A stretch of 64,000 nt of DNA from Rathayibacter sp. VKM Ac-2804 (GCF_009866655.1 NZ_CP047420.1:3968001-4032000), one strand, 5' to 3'; positions 53,355 through 62,458 are shown, numbered from the stretch's first letter. A program made the numbers and translations. Notes: generated by a model not told the origin, from the letters alone.

Positions 53355-55127
53355 TCAGTTCGCGACGCGCAGCGTGATCGCCGAGCTGGTGGTCACGTTG
53401 CCGGCCTTGTCCTGGGCCTTGGCCGTCACCTGGTAGCTGGCGTTCGGGTAGGACGTCGAGTTGGCGGACAGCGTCCACGTCCCGTTCGACTGCTTCACGC
53501 CGTTGCCGAGCTTCGTGCCGCCGGCGTAGAACGCGACGGCCGTCACTCCGACGTTGTCGCTGGCCGAGGCCACGAGCCGGATCGAGCCGACGACCGTGGT
53601 GTTGGTCGAGGGCGAGGTGATGCTCACCGTCGGCTTCTGCGTGTCGGCCGCCGGAGGGGTGGTCGGCGTCGCGGTCGGCGTCGGCGTGGCGGTCGGCTTC
53701 GGAGTCGACGTGGGGGTAGCCGTGGGCGTGGCCGTCGGAGTCGCGGTCGGCGTCGCCGTCGGGGTGGCCGTGGGCGTCGCGGTCGGCGTGGCGGTGGGCG
53801 TCGGGTCCGGCGTCGGAACGGTGCCGACGGGGATGGTGCTCACGGCGTAGCCGAAGTAGCGGCCGGCGACGGGGCGGGTCGGGTCGCCCTGGAAGGTGCG
53901 GCCGCGCTCGGTCGCCGCCTTCGCCTGGGCGATGACCTGGGCGCGGACCTGGGCCGGGCTCTTGCCCGCGCAGGATCCACCGGAGCTCATGCAGTCGAGG
54001 ACGACGCCGCTGGTGCCGGCGGCCGCCATGCTGGTGCCCGACTGGATGTAGGCGTACGCCCCACCCTTCTTGGTGGTGTACGGGCACATGCCGGGGGCGG
54101 CGATGGTGTGCTTCTGGTCGGCGGCCGAGACGGCGAAGTTGCTGTTGGTCGAGACCGCGTCGTCCTTGGTCTGGACGCCGCAGGGCGCCGTGCCGAGTCC
54201 GCCGGGCTTGCCGTCGTAGTTGGCCATGTTGGTCACGGCGAGCACCTCGTCGTAGGCGGCCGGGATCCAGCCTGCGAGGTCCTCGGAGGTGTTGCCCGCG
54301 GAGCCGACGGAGACGATGCCCTTGGCCTCGAGGTCGCAGATCGCCTGGTGGATCACGTCGCCGTTCGAGCGGCCGCAGTTGCCGTCGTCGGTGCCGTAGG
54401 TGGCGAGCGACATGTTGACGACCTTGATGTTGTACTTCGCGGCGTTCGCGGACACCCAGTCGAGGGCGCACATCAGGGTGCCGGTGGTGCCGCGGTTGTT
54501 CGCGTCGAGCGCGCGGACCGAGTAGATCGGAGCGCCGGGGGCGATGCCGACCGAGCCGGAGCCATTGTCGAGCGCGGCCATGTAGCCCGAGACGCCGGTG
54601 CCGTGGCCGTTGGCGTCGGCGGCGGTGCCCGAGCCGAAGCAGTTGATCTGCTCCTTCAGGTTGTAGTCGGGGTGCGAGCTGACGCCGGAGTCGATGACCG
54701 CGACGGCCGGGCCGGTGTAGTTCGTCACTCCGTCGCCCGCGCGCACCGGGGCCTTGTCGGCCTCCGCGGTGAGCACGTGCGAGGGGGTGGTCTGCGCCTG
54801 GCCGTCGACGACCTGGTCGGCGGAGACGACGCCGAGGACGCGCGAGTCGGCCTCGAGCACGGCCTTCTGGCGGTCGGTCAGGTCGGCGGTGAAGCCCGCG
54901 ACGCCGCCCTCGAACTGCACGTCGTCGGCGACGCCGAGCGCGGCGACGACCTGCTCCGAGATCGAGCTCGAGTCGACCGACACGAGGTAGCGGCCGGTGG
55001 TGGCGGCCTGGGCGGGGGCGGAGCCCGCGAGGGCGATGCCGGCGGTCACGGCGAGCGCGGTGGCCAGGCCGGCTGCGCGCCAGAGGCGCGAGCGGGCCGG
55101 CGGCGCGGCGGTGCGGGAAGTGGACAC
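53355..55127 (-). CDS. Secreted S8 (subtilisin-type) serine protease with Thr-Pro linker and Ig-like domain
   Basis: This 590-aa protein has a signal peptide (cleavage near PAQAA, residue 41), an inhibitor-like prodomain (44-115), and a subtilase domain with Asp146 (AVIDSG), His175 (NGHGTG) and Ser366 (SGTSMA), oxyanion Asn279. A 50-residue (TPTA)n linker and a C-terminal Ig-like domain (PTVSITSPSTNTTVVG) follow. I chose GTG 55127 because the signal peptide begins there. Secreted; may act in nutrient acquisition or on host protein. Confidence 0.92.
   Translation of the reverse strand: MSTSRTAAPPARSRLWRAAGLATALAVTAGIALAGSAPAQAATTGRYLVSVDSSSISEQVVAALGVADDVQFEGGVAGFTADLTDRQKAVLEADSRVLGVVSADQVVDGQAQTTPSHVLTAEADKAPVRAGDGVTNYTGPAVAVIDSGVSSHPDYNLKEQINCFGSGTAADANGHGTGVSGYMAALDNGSGSVGIAPGAPIYSVRALDANNRGTTGTLMCALDWVSANAAKYNIKVVNMSLATYGTDDGNCGRSNGDVIHQAICDLEAKGIVSVGSAGNTSEDLAGWIPAAYDEVLAVTNMANYDGKPGGLGTAPCGVQTKDDAVSTNSNFAVSAADQKHTIAAPGMCPYTTKKGGAYAYIQSGTSMAAAGTSGVVLDCMSSGGSCAGKSPAQVRAQVIAQAKAATERGRTFQGDPTRPVAGRYFGYAVSTIPVGTVPTPDPTPTATPTATPTATPTATPTATPTATPTATPTSTPKPTATPTPTATPTTPPAADTQKPTVSITSPSTNTTVVGSIRLVASASDNVGVTAVAFYAGGTKLGNGVKQSNGTWTLSANSTSYPNASYQVTAKAQDKAGNVTTSSAITLRVAN
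53661..53815 (-). repeat. DNA tandem repeat encoding the Thr-Pro linker
   Basis: Degenerate 12-bp-type units (GGTCGGCGTCGC, GGTGGGCGTGGC in forward direction) encode Thr-Pro-Thr-Ala repeats of the S8 protease. Length may vary between strains by slippage. Confidence 0.8.
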
Positions 55128-55495
55128 GGGTTCCGTCGATTCTGTCGGCGTCTCGGCCGACCTGTCGTGGTGCGGGCGGGTCGACGCAGGCACTCCGAGC
55201 GAGCGCCCGCGCCGCTGCAGCGGGGCTCGGGTCAGAGGCCGGGAGGCGGCGGAACGGTGCAGGTCCCTCCGAGCGTCGGCGGGCAGAACCCGTCGGCTCC
55301 CCCCATCGGAGTGACCTGTCTTCGACTTCAACAGACTTCGGGTGATTTCACAGCGTCGAGAGTGGCCCCAGTTCGAGGGTGATTTGACCCCCTGTCCCAC
55401 AGATGGTGACCTCTCGTGGAGGCCTTGCGCGACAGGTGCGGAAATGCCCGGTCACAGCGCGGGTTCAGCGCTCTCGCGGCCGACGTCCCGGTGGC
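55128..55495. other. Divergent region between protease and KimA genes
   Basis: I see no gene here. The region is moderately GC-rich with an AT-richer stretch near 55320-55400 (TCAACAGACTTCGGGTGATTTC). The protease promoter probably lies here, but I cannot place it. Confidence 0.3.
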
Positions 55496-55523
55496 TTGAC
55501 TGCCCCCGGTCTCGGAGTAGTGT
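55496..55523 (+). promoter_or_regulatory. Putative leaderless promoter of the KimA-type gene
   Basis: TTGACT (55496-55501) and TAGTGT (55518-55523) are separated by 16 bp. The GTG start at 55532 is 9 bp after the -10, so the transcript would begin at the start codon. No ribosome site is present. Confidence 0.7.
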
Positions 55524-55531
55524 CGTCGCTC

Positions 55532-57706
55532 GTGACACACGAGGGCCCCCCTTCGGGCGCGAAGGCGTCCCCCGCCGGTGCGGACGACGCCGACGCCAAC
55601 GAGCTCCGCACTGCGAAGCACTTCTTCATCGGCGAACCGCTCTCCAGCGACAAGCTCGAGGGCCAGCTGCTGCAGAAGCGCCTCGCCCTCCCGATCTTCG
55701 CCAGCGACCCGCTCTCCTCCGTGGCCTACGCGCCGCAGGAGCTGCTGATGATCCTGCTGCTCGGCGGGCTCTCCTTCCTCACCTTCGCGCCCTGGGTGGC
55801 CGGCTGCGTCGTCGTGCTGCTGGTCGTCGTCGTCCTCAGCTACCGCCAGCTGATCAAGGCCTACCCCTCGGGCGGCGGCGACTACGAGGTCGCCCGCACC
55901 AACCTCGGCGAGACGGCCGGGCTGACGGTCGCCGCGGCCCTCCTGGTCGACTACGTGCTCACCGTCGCGGTCTCGGTCGCCTCCGGCGTCGACAACATCA
56001 TCTCGGCGATCCCCGCGCTCGCGCCGCTCCGGGTCGAGCTCGCGATCCTCTTCGTGATCCTCCTGGCCGCCGTGAACCTCCGCGGCGTCTCGGAGTCGAG
56101 CAAGGCCTTCGCCGTCCCCACCTACCTCTTCGTCGCGAGCGTCTTCGTGATGGTCGTCGTCGGGCTCGGCCGCGCGGCGTTCGGCGACGCTCCCGTGGCG
56201 GAGTCGGCCGGCTTCACCGTGCAGGGCGAGCAGCTCACCCAGGCCGCGGTCGTCCTCCTGCTGCTGCGCTCGTTCGCGAGCGGCTGCGCCGCCCTCACCG
56301 GCGTCGAGGCGATCTCGAACGGCGTGCCCGCCTTCCGCGTCCCGAAGGTCAAGAACGCGCAGCGCACGCTCGTCGCGATGGGCACGATCGCGATCGTCCT
56401 CTTCGTCGGACTCACCGCCCTCGCCCTGCTCTCGAACGTGCACTACGCCGAGAACGCCTGCCACCTCGTCGGCTTCGCCGACTGCGCGACCACGCCGCAG
56501 CGCTCCGTGATCGCGCAGGTCGCGGCCGCCACCTTCGGCAACAACACGATCCTCTTCTTCGTGATCCAGGCCGCCACCGCCGCCGTCCTGCTCCTCGCGG
56601 CGAACACCGCGTTCAACGGCTTCCCGCTGCTGGGGTCCGTCCTCGCCCGCGACGGATACGCGCCGAAGTCGCTGAACACCCGCGGCGACCGCCTCATCTA
56701 CTCCAACGGCGTCATCATCCTGGCGCTCGTCGCGGCGATCATCCTGCTCGTCTACCAGGCGTCGCTGACGAGCCTCGTGCAGCTCTACATCATCGGCGTC
56801 TTCGTCTCCTTCACCCTCGGGCAGTCGGGCATGGTGAAGCACTGGATCCGGATGATCAAGAACGGCGAGGGCTCGCGCACCGTCAAGACCAGCCTCGCGA
56901 TCAACCTCTTCGGCGCCACGCTCACCTTCGCCGTGCTCGTCGTCGTCACGATCACGAAGTTCACCCACGGCGCGTGGCTCGTCTACCTGGTGATGCCGAT
57001 CCTCGGCGTGCTGATGGCCGGCGTCTACCGCTACTACCGCGACGTCGAGAAGGAGATCGAGGTCGACCCGACCACGACCTTCGGCGCCAACGGCGACCAC
57101 GCGGTCGTCCTCGTCGGCCGGATGAACAAGCCGACCCTCAAGGCGCTCGACTACGCCATCGCCGCCCGGCACGAGTCGCTGGAGGCGGTGCACTCGTCGA
57201 TCGACGACGCGCAGACCGCCCAGCTCAAGGCCGACTGGGCCCGGATGGACATCGAGATACCGCTGCGCTGCATCGCCTCGCCGTACCGCGACATCTCGTA
57301 CCCGCTGATCAAGTACATCAAGGCGCACCGCCTCGAGCACGGCTCCGAGATCATCACCGTCTACATGCCGCAGTACATCGTCGGGCACTGGTGGGAGGGA
57401 TTCCTGCACAACCACAAGTCGCGCCGGATCCGCCAGAAGCTGCTGCTCGTGCACGGCGTCACCGTCGCGCTGGTGCCGTGGCTGCTCGACTCCTCCGAGC
57501 TGATCTACGGCCGCCGCTCGCGCCCGATCCCCGGCCAGTCGCGCCGCGGCGAGCCCGTGCGCCCCGTCACCCGCCGCCCCATCCCGCCCGCCTCCGTCCT
57601 GCCCAAGGGCGCCGCCGGCGAGGGCGCCCCGCGCAGCGGCTCGCGCACCGCGGCGGCCACCCGCCCGAAGAGGCCCGCCGGCAAGGGCGGCGGCAAGCGC
57701 CGCTAG
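55532..57706 (+). CDS. KimA-type potassium importer (APC superfamily)
   Basis: This 724-aa protein closely follows the order of Bacillus KimA: FASDPLSSVAYAPQELL, SYRQLIKAYPSGGGDYEV, LLVDYVLTVAVSVASGVDNI, GCAALTGVEAISNGVPAF, and a C-terminal soluble region with RYRDV and a YMPQYIVGHWW motif. KimA is a high-affinity K+/H+ symporter inhibited by c-di-AMP. The final 80 residues are Arg/Pro/Gly-rich and longer than in Bacillus. I saw no ydaO riboswitch upstream. Confidence 0.85.
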   Translation: MTHEGPPSGAKASPAGADDADANELRTAKHFFIGEPLSSDKLEGQLLQKRLALPIFASDPLSSVAYAPQELLMILLLGGLSFLTFAPWVAGCVVVLLVVVVLSYRQLIKAYPSGGGDYEVARTNLGETAGLTVAAALLVDYVLTVAVSVASGVDNIISAIPALAPLRVELAILFVILLAAVNLRGVSESSKAFAVPTYLFVASVFVMVVVGLGRAAFGDAPVAESAGFTVQGEQLTQAAVVLLLLRSFASGCAALTGVEAISNGVPAFRVPKVKNAQRTLVAMGTIAIVLFVGLTALALLSNVHYAENACHLVGFADCATTPQRSVIAQVAAATFGNNTILFFVIQAATAAVLLLAANTAFNGFPLLGSVLARDGYAPKSLNTRGDRLIYSNGVIILALVAAIILLVYQASLTSLVQLYIIGVFVSFTLGQSGMVKHWIRMIKNGEGSRTVKTSLAINLFGATLTFAVLVVVTITKFTHGAWLVYLVMPILGVLMAGVYRYYRDVEKEIEVDPTTTFGANGDHAVVLVGRMNKPTLKALDYAIAARHESLEAVHSSIDDAQTAQLKADWARMDIEIPLRCIASPYRDISYPLIKYIKAHRLEHGSEIITVYMPQYIVGHWWEGFLHNHKSRRIRQKLLLVHGVTVALVPWLLDSSELIYGRRSRPIPGQSRRGEPVRPVTRRPIPPASVLPKGAAGEGAPRSGSRTAAATRPKRPAGKGGGKRR

Positions 57707-57713
57707 CCACCAC

Positions 57714-57839
57714 GCTGATCGAGCAGCCCGCGCAGCGGGCGCATCGAGATCCACCAGCGTCAGAGGTCGAGTCTGCAGACCCGCCCTTCCGACGACGGTG
57801 GGTCTCGATACGCCCCTGCGGGACTACTCGACCAGCATG
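57714..57839. repeat. 40-bp-family inverted pair with related spacer
   Basis: Full unit 57714-57752 and its inverse 57801-57839 flank a 48-bp spacer containing GTCTGCAGACC, similar to the pair at 5.9 kb. It follows the KimA stop. Confidence 0.88.
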
Positions 57840-57893
57840 TGCCGGGCGCGTCGAAGCGGCGTGATCGTCCGGGGCCGCGTCCGAAGACAGGTA

Positions 57894-57984
57894 GAGGGCC
57901 CGCAGCGACTCGCCGCGGGCCCTCGATTTCCCCTTGTGCCTTCCCCCGAAGGCGGCCCGCCCCAACGGGCCGTCACCGACGCTA
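57894..57984 (-). ncRNA. Candidate structured small RNA
   Basis: On the minus strand a -10-like TAGCGT (57984-57979) is followed by three hairpins: GGCCCG-TTGGGG-CGGGCC, GCCTTC-GGGG-GAAGGC and a 10-bp stem GAGGGCCCGC/GCGGGCCCTC (57894-57903 with 57915-57924). Loops of the first two are G-runs (C-runs if read on the plus strand). No supported ORF overlaps. The 6C RNA family has C-rich loops but needs longer runs, so it is not a match. Confidence 0.35.
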
Positions 57985-58013
57985 TCGGCGGGCTATGCAG
58001 ATGCGCATCCTCC

Positions 58014-58802
58014 TCACGACGGATCCGCATCCACCCCCTGGCGTGGTGCGACGCCGAGCGCGAGGTGCCAGAGCAGGGCCACCCCGACCACGGCGGCGGT
58101 CGTCCAGACGACGGCGAGGATCGCCGCGTCGACGACGAAGGAGCGGTACGCCTCCTCGAGCGGGTCGAGCCCGGAGCCCGCGAGCACGACGCCGGCCGGG
58201 ACGACCAGCGCAGCGAGGACGGCCGTCCACGCGGCGACCCGGGCGGGCCCGCGGTGGTCGTCGGCGACGGGGTGCGGGCGCCGCGCGACGTACCAGACGA
58301 CGGCGCCGATCCCGAGCCCGACGAGACCGAGCACCCCGCTCCCGTACTGCGCCCACTTGTAGCCCGGGAACGGACCGAACTCGTCGCGGAGGAACGGCAG
58401 GGCCGCCACGAACGGGCCGCCGTCGTGGGTGAACGCGTCCCAGAGCACATGCGACGCCGCGCCGATCACGAGCCCGACGGCCGCCAGCACGATCGCCGCG
58501 GTCCGGGCGCGCGCCGAGCGCGGCGGTGCGGCGGGCGGGCGGAGACGCACGCGCACGATCCACGGCGCGAGGTCGCGCCAGGCGGGCTGGAGCAGCACCA
58601 GCCAGAGCAGGAGGCCGACGGCGCCGACGGCGAGGTCGACCGTCACGACCCCCGGCATCGAGTGCGTCGCGTCGCGAGCCCAGCGCAGCGGGAGGTAGAG
58701 GCCGATGTCCGGAGCCATCGCGCCGATCGCGACCGCGGCGGCGGGGATGCGGCTGTTGGTGAACGCCAGAGCGACGACGGCGTGGCTCGGCGTGAACGGC
58801 AT
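58014..58802 (-). CDS. DUF4184-family membrane protein
   Basis: This 262-aa protein begins with PFTPSHAVVAL, as DUF4184/YdjM-type metal-dependent membrane hydrolases do, and has several hydrophobic helices and ASHVLWDAFTHDGG (118-131) with the conserved His-Asp-His residues. The N-terminal PSHA and HxxxD residues probably bind metal in the membrane. Role unknown. Confidence 0.82.
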   Translation of the reverse strand: MPFTPSHAVVALAFTNSRIPAAAVAIGAMAPDIGLYLPLRWARDATHSMPGVVTVDLAVGAVGLLLWLVLLQPAWRDLAPWIVRVRLRPPAAPPRSARARTAAIVLAAVGLVIGAASHVLWDAFTHDGGPFVAALPFLRDEFGPFPGYKWAQYGSGVLGLVGLGIGAVVWYVARRPHPVADDHRGPARVAAWTAVLAALVVPAGVVLAGSGLDPLEEAYRSFVVDAAILAVVWTTAAVVGVALLWHLALGVAPRQGVDADPS

Positions 58803-58950
58803 AGTGCACGGTATCCCGTGCGCAGGCCGCTCCGGCGAGCGCGGGCGCCCGGCGTCCCGTCCGCCCCCGGGGAGCTCCGAGCGCCGCGACCGTAGAATCG
58901 TCCGGACGTCCGGCCCTCCGGGCCGGTCATGGCGACGGATCGGAGCGGGT

Positions 58951-59649
58951 GTGCGGAAGGCGTTCGCGATCCTCCGTCTCGCGCTCGCGGGGCTGGGGGC
59001 CGTCGGGCTCGTCGGCGACTTCCTCTACACCCTCGGCTTCCGGCTGTTCCAGATCGACAACTTCTTCGCCTACTTCACCACGCAGTCGAACATGGCCGGC
59101 GTCGTCGTCCTGGGCCTGTCCGGGATCGTCGCCCTCGCCCGCGAGCGCGAGCCGCGCTGGCTCAGCACGCTGCGCGCGCTCGTCCTCACCTACATGGTCG
59201 TCTCCGGCATCGTCTTCGGGCTGATCGCCGTGGAGGCGAACAACCGCGGCGTCCGCGTCGACGTGCCGTGGTCGAGCGCGCTGCTGCACTTCGTCATCCC
59301 GACGCTCGCGCTGCTCGACTGGCTCCTCGCCCCCGGCCGCCGTCCCGTCGCCTGGCGAGGGACGCTCACCGTCCTCGGCTTCCCGATCGTCTGGGGCGTG
59401 ATCACGCTGGTCCGCGGCGCGCTGATCGGCTGGTACCCCTACTTCTTCCTCGATCCGGCCCAGGTCGACGGCCCGGTCATGTTCGTCGTCTACGACGTGA
59501 TCGTGCTCGGCCTGATCTCGGGCATCGCCGCCTTCCTGCTCGCGCTCAGCCGCGTCCGGCCGCTCGGGGCCGCGCGGGCGGCGGAGTGGCGCGGCCCGCT
59601 CGCCCGGCTGCGCGAGCGGCTCAGCCGGCGGCGACGGCGAACGGCGTGA
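58951..59649 (+). CDS. Pr6Pr-family membrane protein
   Basis: This 232-aa protein has six helices; FFAYFTTQSNMAGVVV (near 33-48) and HFVIPTLALLDWLL (110-ish) match the Pr6Pr/FAR-17a/AIG1-like membrane family. GTG 58951 follows CGGAGCGGGT. The 3' end overlaps the convergent amine-oxidase gene by 29 bp. Function unknown. Confidence 0.82.
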   Translation: MRKAFAILRLALAGLGAVGLVGDFLYTLGFRLFQIDNFFAYFTTQSNMAGVVVLGLSGIVALAREREPRWLSTLRALVLTYMVVSGIVFGLIAVEANNRGVRVDVPWSSALLHFVIPTLALLDWLLAPGRRPVAWRGTLTVLGFPIVWGVITLVRGALIGWYPYFFLDPAQVDGPVMFVVYDVIVLGLISGIAAFLLALSRVRPLGAARAAEWRGPLARLRERLSRRRRRTA

Positions 59650-61099
59650 GCGCCGCCTGCGCGACGACGAGCAGCTCGTCGTCGCTGAGCGACTGCAGCG
59701 ACAGCGCCTGATCGGCGCCGACCAGCCCGACGAGCACCGGCTCGCCGGTCGTCGGCTCGAGGTTCAGCCACTCGGTGATGCCCGCCGCGGAGCCGACCAG
59801 CGACCAGCGCGCGGGCAGGGCCGCGTCCGTGTCCCAGAAGGGCTCGTCGAAGCGGAGCCAGAGCGTGTCGACGACACCGGAGCCGAGCGACGCGATCGCC
59901 GTGCGGTGCGCGAACGGCAGCGGCGGGTCGAACGCGATCGCCTCGCTCTGCAGCACCCCGATCGGCACGGTGACCAGGACGCGGTCGGCGGTGAACGACT
60001 CCCCCGTCGCGAGGCGGATGCTCGCACCGGTCTCGGTGTAGCCGATGCCGCTGACGGCCGCGCGGAGCGAGACCTCGACATCGGTCAGCAGCGTCTCGAC
60101 GAGGGGCGCCAGGCCGTCGGTGACGACCGCCGACGCCTCGTCGGTCGCGTCGGCGACGTCCTCGGCGGTGCTGGCGGCCGAGGCGTCGCCCAGCCCGTAC
60201 CAGGCCGAGAGCTCGGCGGGCGCGGCGCCGGTGCGCAGCGCGGGGCCGCCCGCGAGGAACGCGGCGACGCGGGCGGCGTCTCCGTCCCCGCTGCCGGGCT
60301 CCACGGCCGCCGGGTCGGGAGCACCCGAGCCGGCGAGAGCGTCCGCGAGCGACACGTCGGTCGGCTGCTCGGACGCCCACTCGAGGGCACGGGTGAGCGC
60401 GTTCGCGGCGGTGTCCCCGACGTCCGGCTGCTCGCCGGCGTCGGTGCTCGAGCGGATCGTGGCGAGATCGACGACGGAGGTGGTGATCCCGGCGTCGAGG
60501 ACGCTCTCGCGCAGGGCCGGGCCGGCGCCCGTGAGCGCCCAGGCGCCGGTGTCGACCGCGATCGGCCAGCCGTCGGGGGTGCTCGTGGCGATGCGGCCGC
60601 CGACGCGGTCCCGCGCCTCGACCAGGGCGACGTCGTAGCCGGCGTCGACGAGCCGGCGGGCGGCGACGGCCCCCGCGAGCCCGGCGCCGATGATCGCGAT
60701 GCGCTCGCCCTCCTCGGCGATCGCGGCGATCTCGCCGGCCGCGCGGACGCCCGAGTTCCAGGCGCCCTGCAGAGTCCCCGGCTCGTCGGAGTCGGTGGCC
60801 TCGCCGGCGAAGAACAGGCGGTCGAGGACGTTCCCGGCCAGGTCGTCCCGGTGCTCGGGGGTCGCCCCGACGGCGAGGTAGGAGACGGCGCCGAGCGCGT
60901 ACGGATCGGCGGCCCAGTCCGAGCGGACGAAGGCGGCCGGCGTCGGCACGGCGGTGGTGCTCGGCGTGGGCACCGGCGCCTCGGTGACGGTGCGGGTCGG
61001 GGTCGGCCGCGGTGGAGTGCAGGCCGCGAGGGCCAGGAGACCGGCGCCCGAGGCGGCTCCCGAGAGGAAGAGGCGGCGTCCGATCGTCATCCCCGTCAT
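59621..61099 (-). CDS. Flavin amine-oxidase-like lipoprotein with permuted domain order
   Basis: This 492-aa protein has a Tat/lipoprotein signal (RRLFLSG, lipobox LAAC with Cys27). After it comes the segment usually found at the C-terminus of flavin monoamine oxidases (DWAADPYALGAVSY, LFFAGEATDSDEPGTLQGAW, 61-124). Only then follows the FAD Rossmann motif IAIIGAGLAGAVAARRL (134-150) and the substrate domain, ending at ALTPFAVAAG. So the domain order is circularly permuted. Likely a surface-anchored amine oxidase. Start ATG 61099 or 61090. Confidence 0.82.
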   Translation of the reverse strand: MTGMTIGRRLFLSGAASGAGLLALAACTPPRPTPTRTVTEAPVPTPSTTAVPTPAAFVRSDWAADPYALGAVSYLAVGATPEHRDDLAGNVLDRLFFAGEATDSDEPGTLQGAWNSGVRAAGEIAAIAEEGERIAIIGAGLAGAVAARRLVDAGYDVALVEARDRVGGRIATSTPDGWPIAVDTGAWALTGAGPALRESVLDAGITTSVVDLATIRSSTDAGEQPDVGDTAANALTRALEWASEQPTDVSLADALAGSGAPDPAAVEPGSGDGDAARVAAFLAGGPALRTGAAPAELSAWYGLGDASAASTAEDVADATDEASAVVTDGLAPLVETLLTDVEVSLRAAVSGIGYTETGASIRLATGESFTADRVLVTVPIGVLQSEAIAFDPPLPFAHRTAIASLGSGVVDTLWLRFDEPFWDTDAALPARWSLVGSAAGITEWLNLEPTTGEPVLVGLVGADQALSLQSLSDDELLVVAQAALTPFAVAAG

Positions 61100-61180
61100 C
61101 CTACGTTCTCGCCGCCCCGCGGGGGCCGCGAACGGAGGGCCGCCCGGCGGACGCCCGACGCCGAGTGGTAGACCTGTCCC

Positions 61181-61462
61181 ATGAGCAACGACATCCGCGA
61201 ACTCTCCGAGGGCGAGAGCTACCTCGCCTTCTTCCAGGGCGGGCCGTTCGACGGCCAGACCGAGACCCGTGTCAGCACCGAGGGCGGCTACGAGAAGTCG
61301 GTCGACGTCTACGCCGCCGTCGACGGCCAGGAGACGCACCTCGTCTACACGTCCGTCTCGGCCAAGGAGGTCGGCGAGTCGGTCCATGTGACCTACGCAC
61401 TCGACGCCCCCGACTCCGACCCCGTCGAGGACCCGGAGGACCGCGGCGGCGGATTCCAGTAG
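61181..61462 (+). CDS. Small acidic hypothetical protein
   Basis: This 93-aa acidic protein (MSNDIRELSEGESYLAFFQGG...) has a repeated beta-rich pattern (VYAAVDGQETHLVYTSV) and an Asp/Glu-rich tail. No motif I recognise. ATG 61181 follows a weak ribosome site. A terminator follows its stop. Probably a real small gene. Confidence 0.65.
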   Translation: MSNDIRELSEGESYLAFFQGGPFDGQTETRVSTEGGYEKSVDVYAAVDGQETHLVYTSVSAKEVGESVHVTYALDAPDSDPVEDPEDRGGGFQ

Positions 61463-61501
61463 TCCGCAGCAGCACCTCCCCCGCTCTCTCGTGGGAGCAC
61501 G

Positions 61502-61541
61502 GACGCCGTCCCGGTCGCGATTCGCGATCCGGGACGGCGTC
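61502..61541 (+). terminator. Terminator after the small acidic gene
   Basis: GACGCCGTCCCGG (61502-61514) pairs with CCGGGACGGCGTC (61529-61541), 13 bp, followed by TTCCTCTGT. Confidence 0.85.
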
Positions 61542-61660
61542 TTCCTCTGTGCCCGGGACTCTCCATGACGAACCGTGACGTCGCCCAGGTCCGCTCGGAG
61601 TCCGCGCCCCTACGATCGCGCCGGAGCGTCCGACCCCCGGCCGCCCGGACGGAGACGACG

Positions 61661-62326
61661 ATGCCCACCGAGCAGACCACCGCGACGATCGGCGCGCAGA
61701 CCGCCGACTTCACCACCGGCTTCACCGAGACCATCGGCGACGAGCTCGCCGCGGTCTTCGCGGGCGAGCAGGCCGACCTCGTCGAGAGCGGCGTCCCCGC
61801 CGGCGCCGTCGCGGCCGGCGACCGCCTGCCGGGCGCGAGCGTCCGCACCGAGGACGGCGAGAGCGTCGAGCTCGCCTCCCTCCTCGGCGACGGCCCGGCC
61901 GTCCTCGTCTTCTACCGCGGCGCCTGGTGCCCGTACTGCAACATCACGCTGCGCCACTACGACGCGACCCTCGCCCCCGAGCTGGCGAGCCGCGGCGTCG
62001 CCTTCGTCGCCGTGAGCCCGGAGACGCCCGACGCCTCGGCCGCGCTGGGCGGCGAGCTCGGCTTCACCGTCGTCACCGACCCGGGCAACGCACTCGCGAC
62101 CGAGCTCGGCATCGTCACCGCGCCCAGCGACGCGGCGATCGAGGCGCACACCGCCCTCGGCTTCGCGGTGAAGGACTCGAACGCGGACGACACCCCGGCG
62201 ATCCCGTTCCCGACCGTCCTGGTGCTCGACGCCGCCGGCGTGGTCCGCTTCGCCGACGTGCACGTCGACTACACGACGCGCACCGAGACCGACGAGATCC
62301 TCGCCGCCGTCGACGCGCTCGGCTGA
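61661..62326 (+). CDS. AhpC/TSA-family peroxiredoxin-like protein
   Basis: This 221-aa protein has the AhpC-TSA fold with FYRGAWCPYCNITL (84-97; CPYC 90-93) and FVAVSPETPD. Having CPYC rather than the single peroxidatic Cys of typical peroxiredoxins suggests thiol-disulfide activity. The first 50 residues are a helical extension. ATG 61661 with GGAG chosen over an upstream in-frame start. Cytoplasmic antioxidant. Confidence 0.85.
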   Translation: MPTEQTTATIGAQTADFTTGFTETIGDELAAVFAGEQADLVESGVPAGAVAAGDRLPGASVRTEDGESVELASLLGDGPAVLVFYRGAWCPYCNITLRHYDATLAPELASRGVAFVAVSPETPDASAALGGELGFTVVTDPGNALATELGIVTAPSDAAIEAHTALGFAVKDSNADDTPAIPFPTVLVLDAAGVVRFADVHVDYTTRTETDEILAAVDALG

Positions 62327-62346
62327 GGCCCGTCCCTAGGCCCGTC

Positions 62347-62372
62347 GGGAGGGGCTGTCAAGGGCCCCTCCC
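62347..62372 (+). terminator. Terminator after peroxiredoxin-like gene
   Basis: GGGAGGGGC (62347-62355) and GCCCCTCCC (62364-62372) form a 9-bp stem with an 8-base loop. Confidence 0.75.
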
Positions 62373-62458
62373 CTCAGGGCGTCCTCCCCATCCGTGTGAG
62401 CAGACTCCTTCGAACAGACAATCGACGCCGATCCGCGGCGCCGGAAGGAGCACGACTC

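Noticed and set aside
55128..55531. ydaO-type c-di-AMP riboswitch upstream of the KimA-type gene
   Set aside because: The conserved riboswitch elements are absent, and the promoter fits a leaderless transcript.
57567..57965. Minus-strand 132-codon frame after the KimA gene
   Set aside because: It runs across the 40-bp repeat pair and into the KimA end in an antisense frame; no family features.
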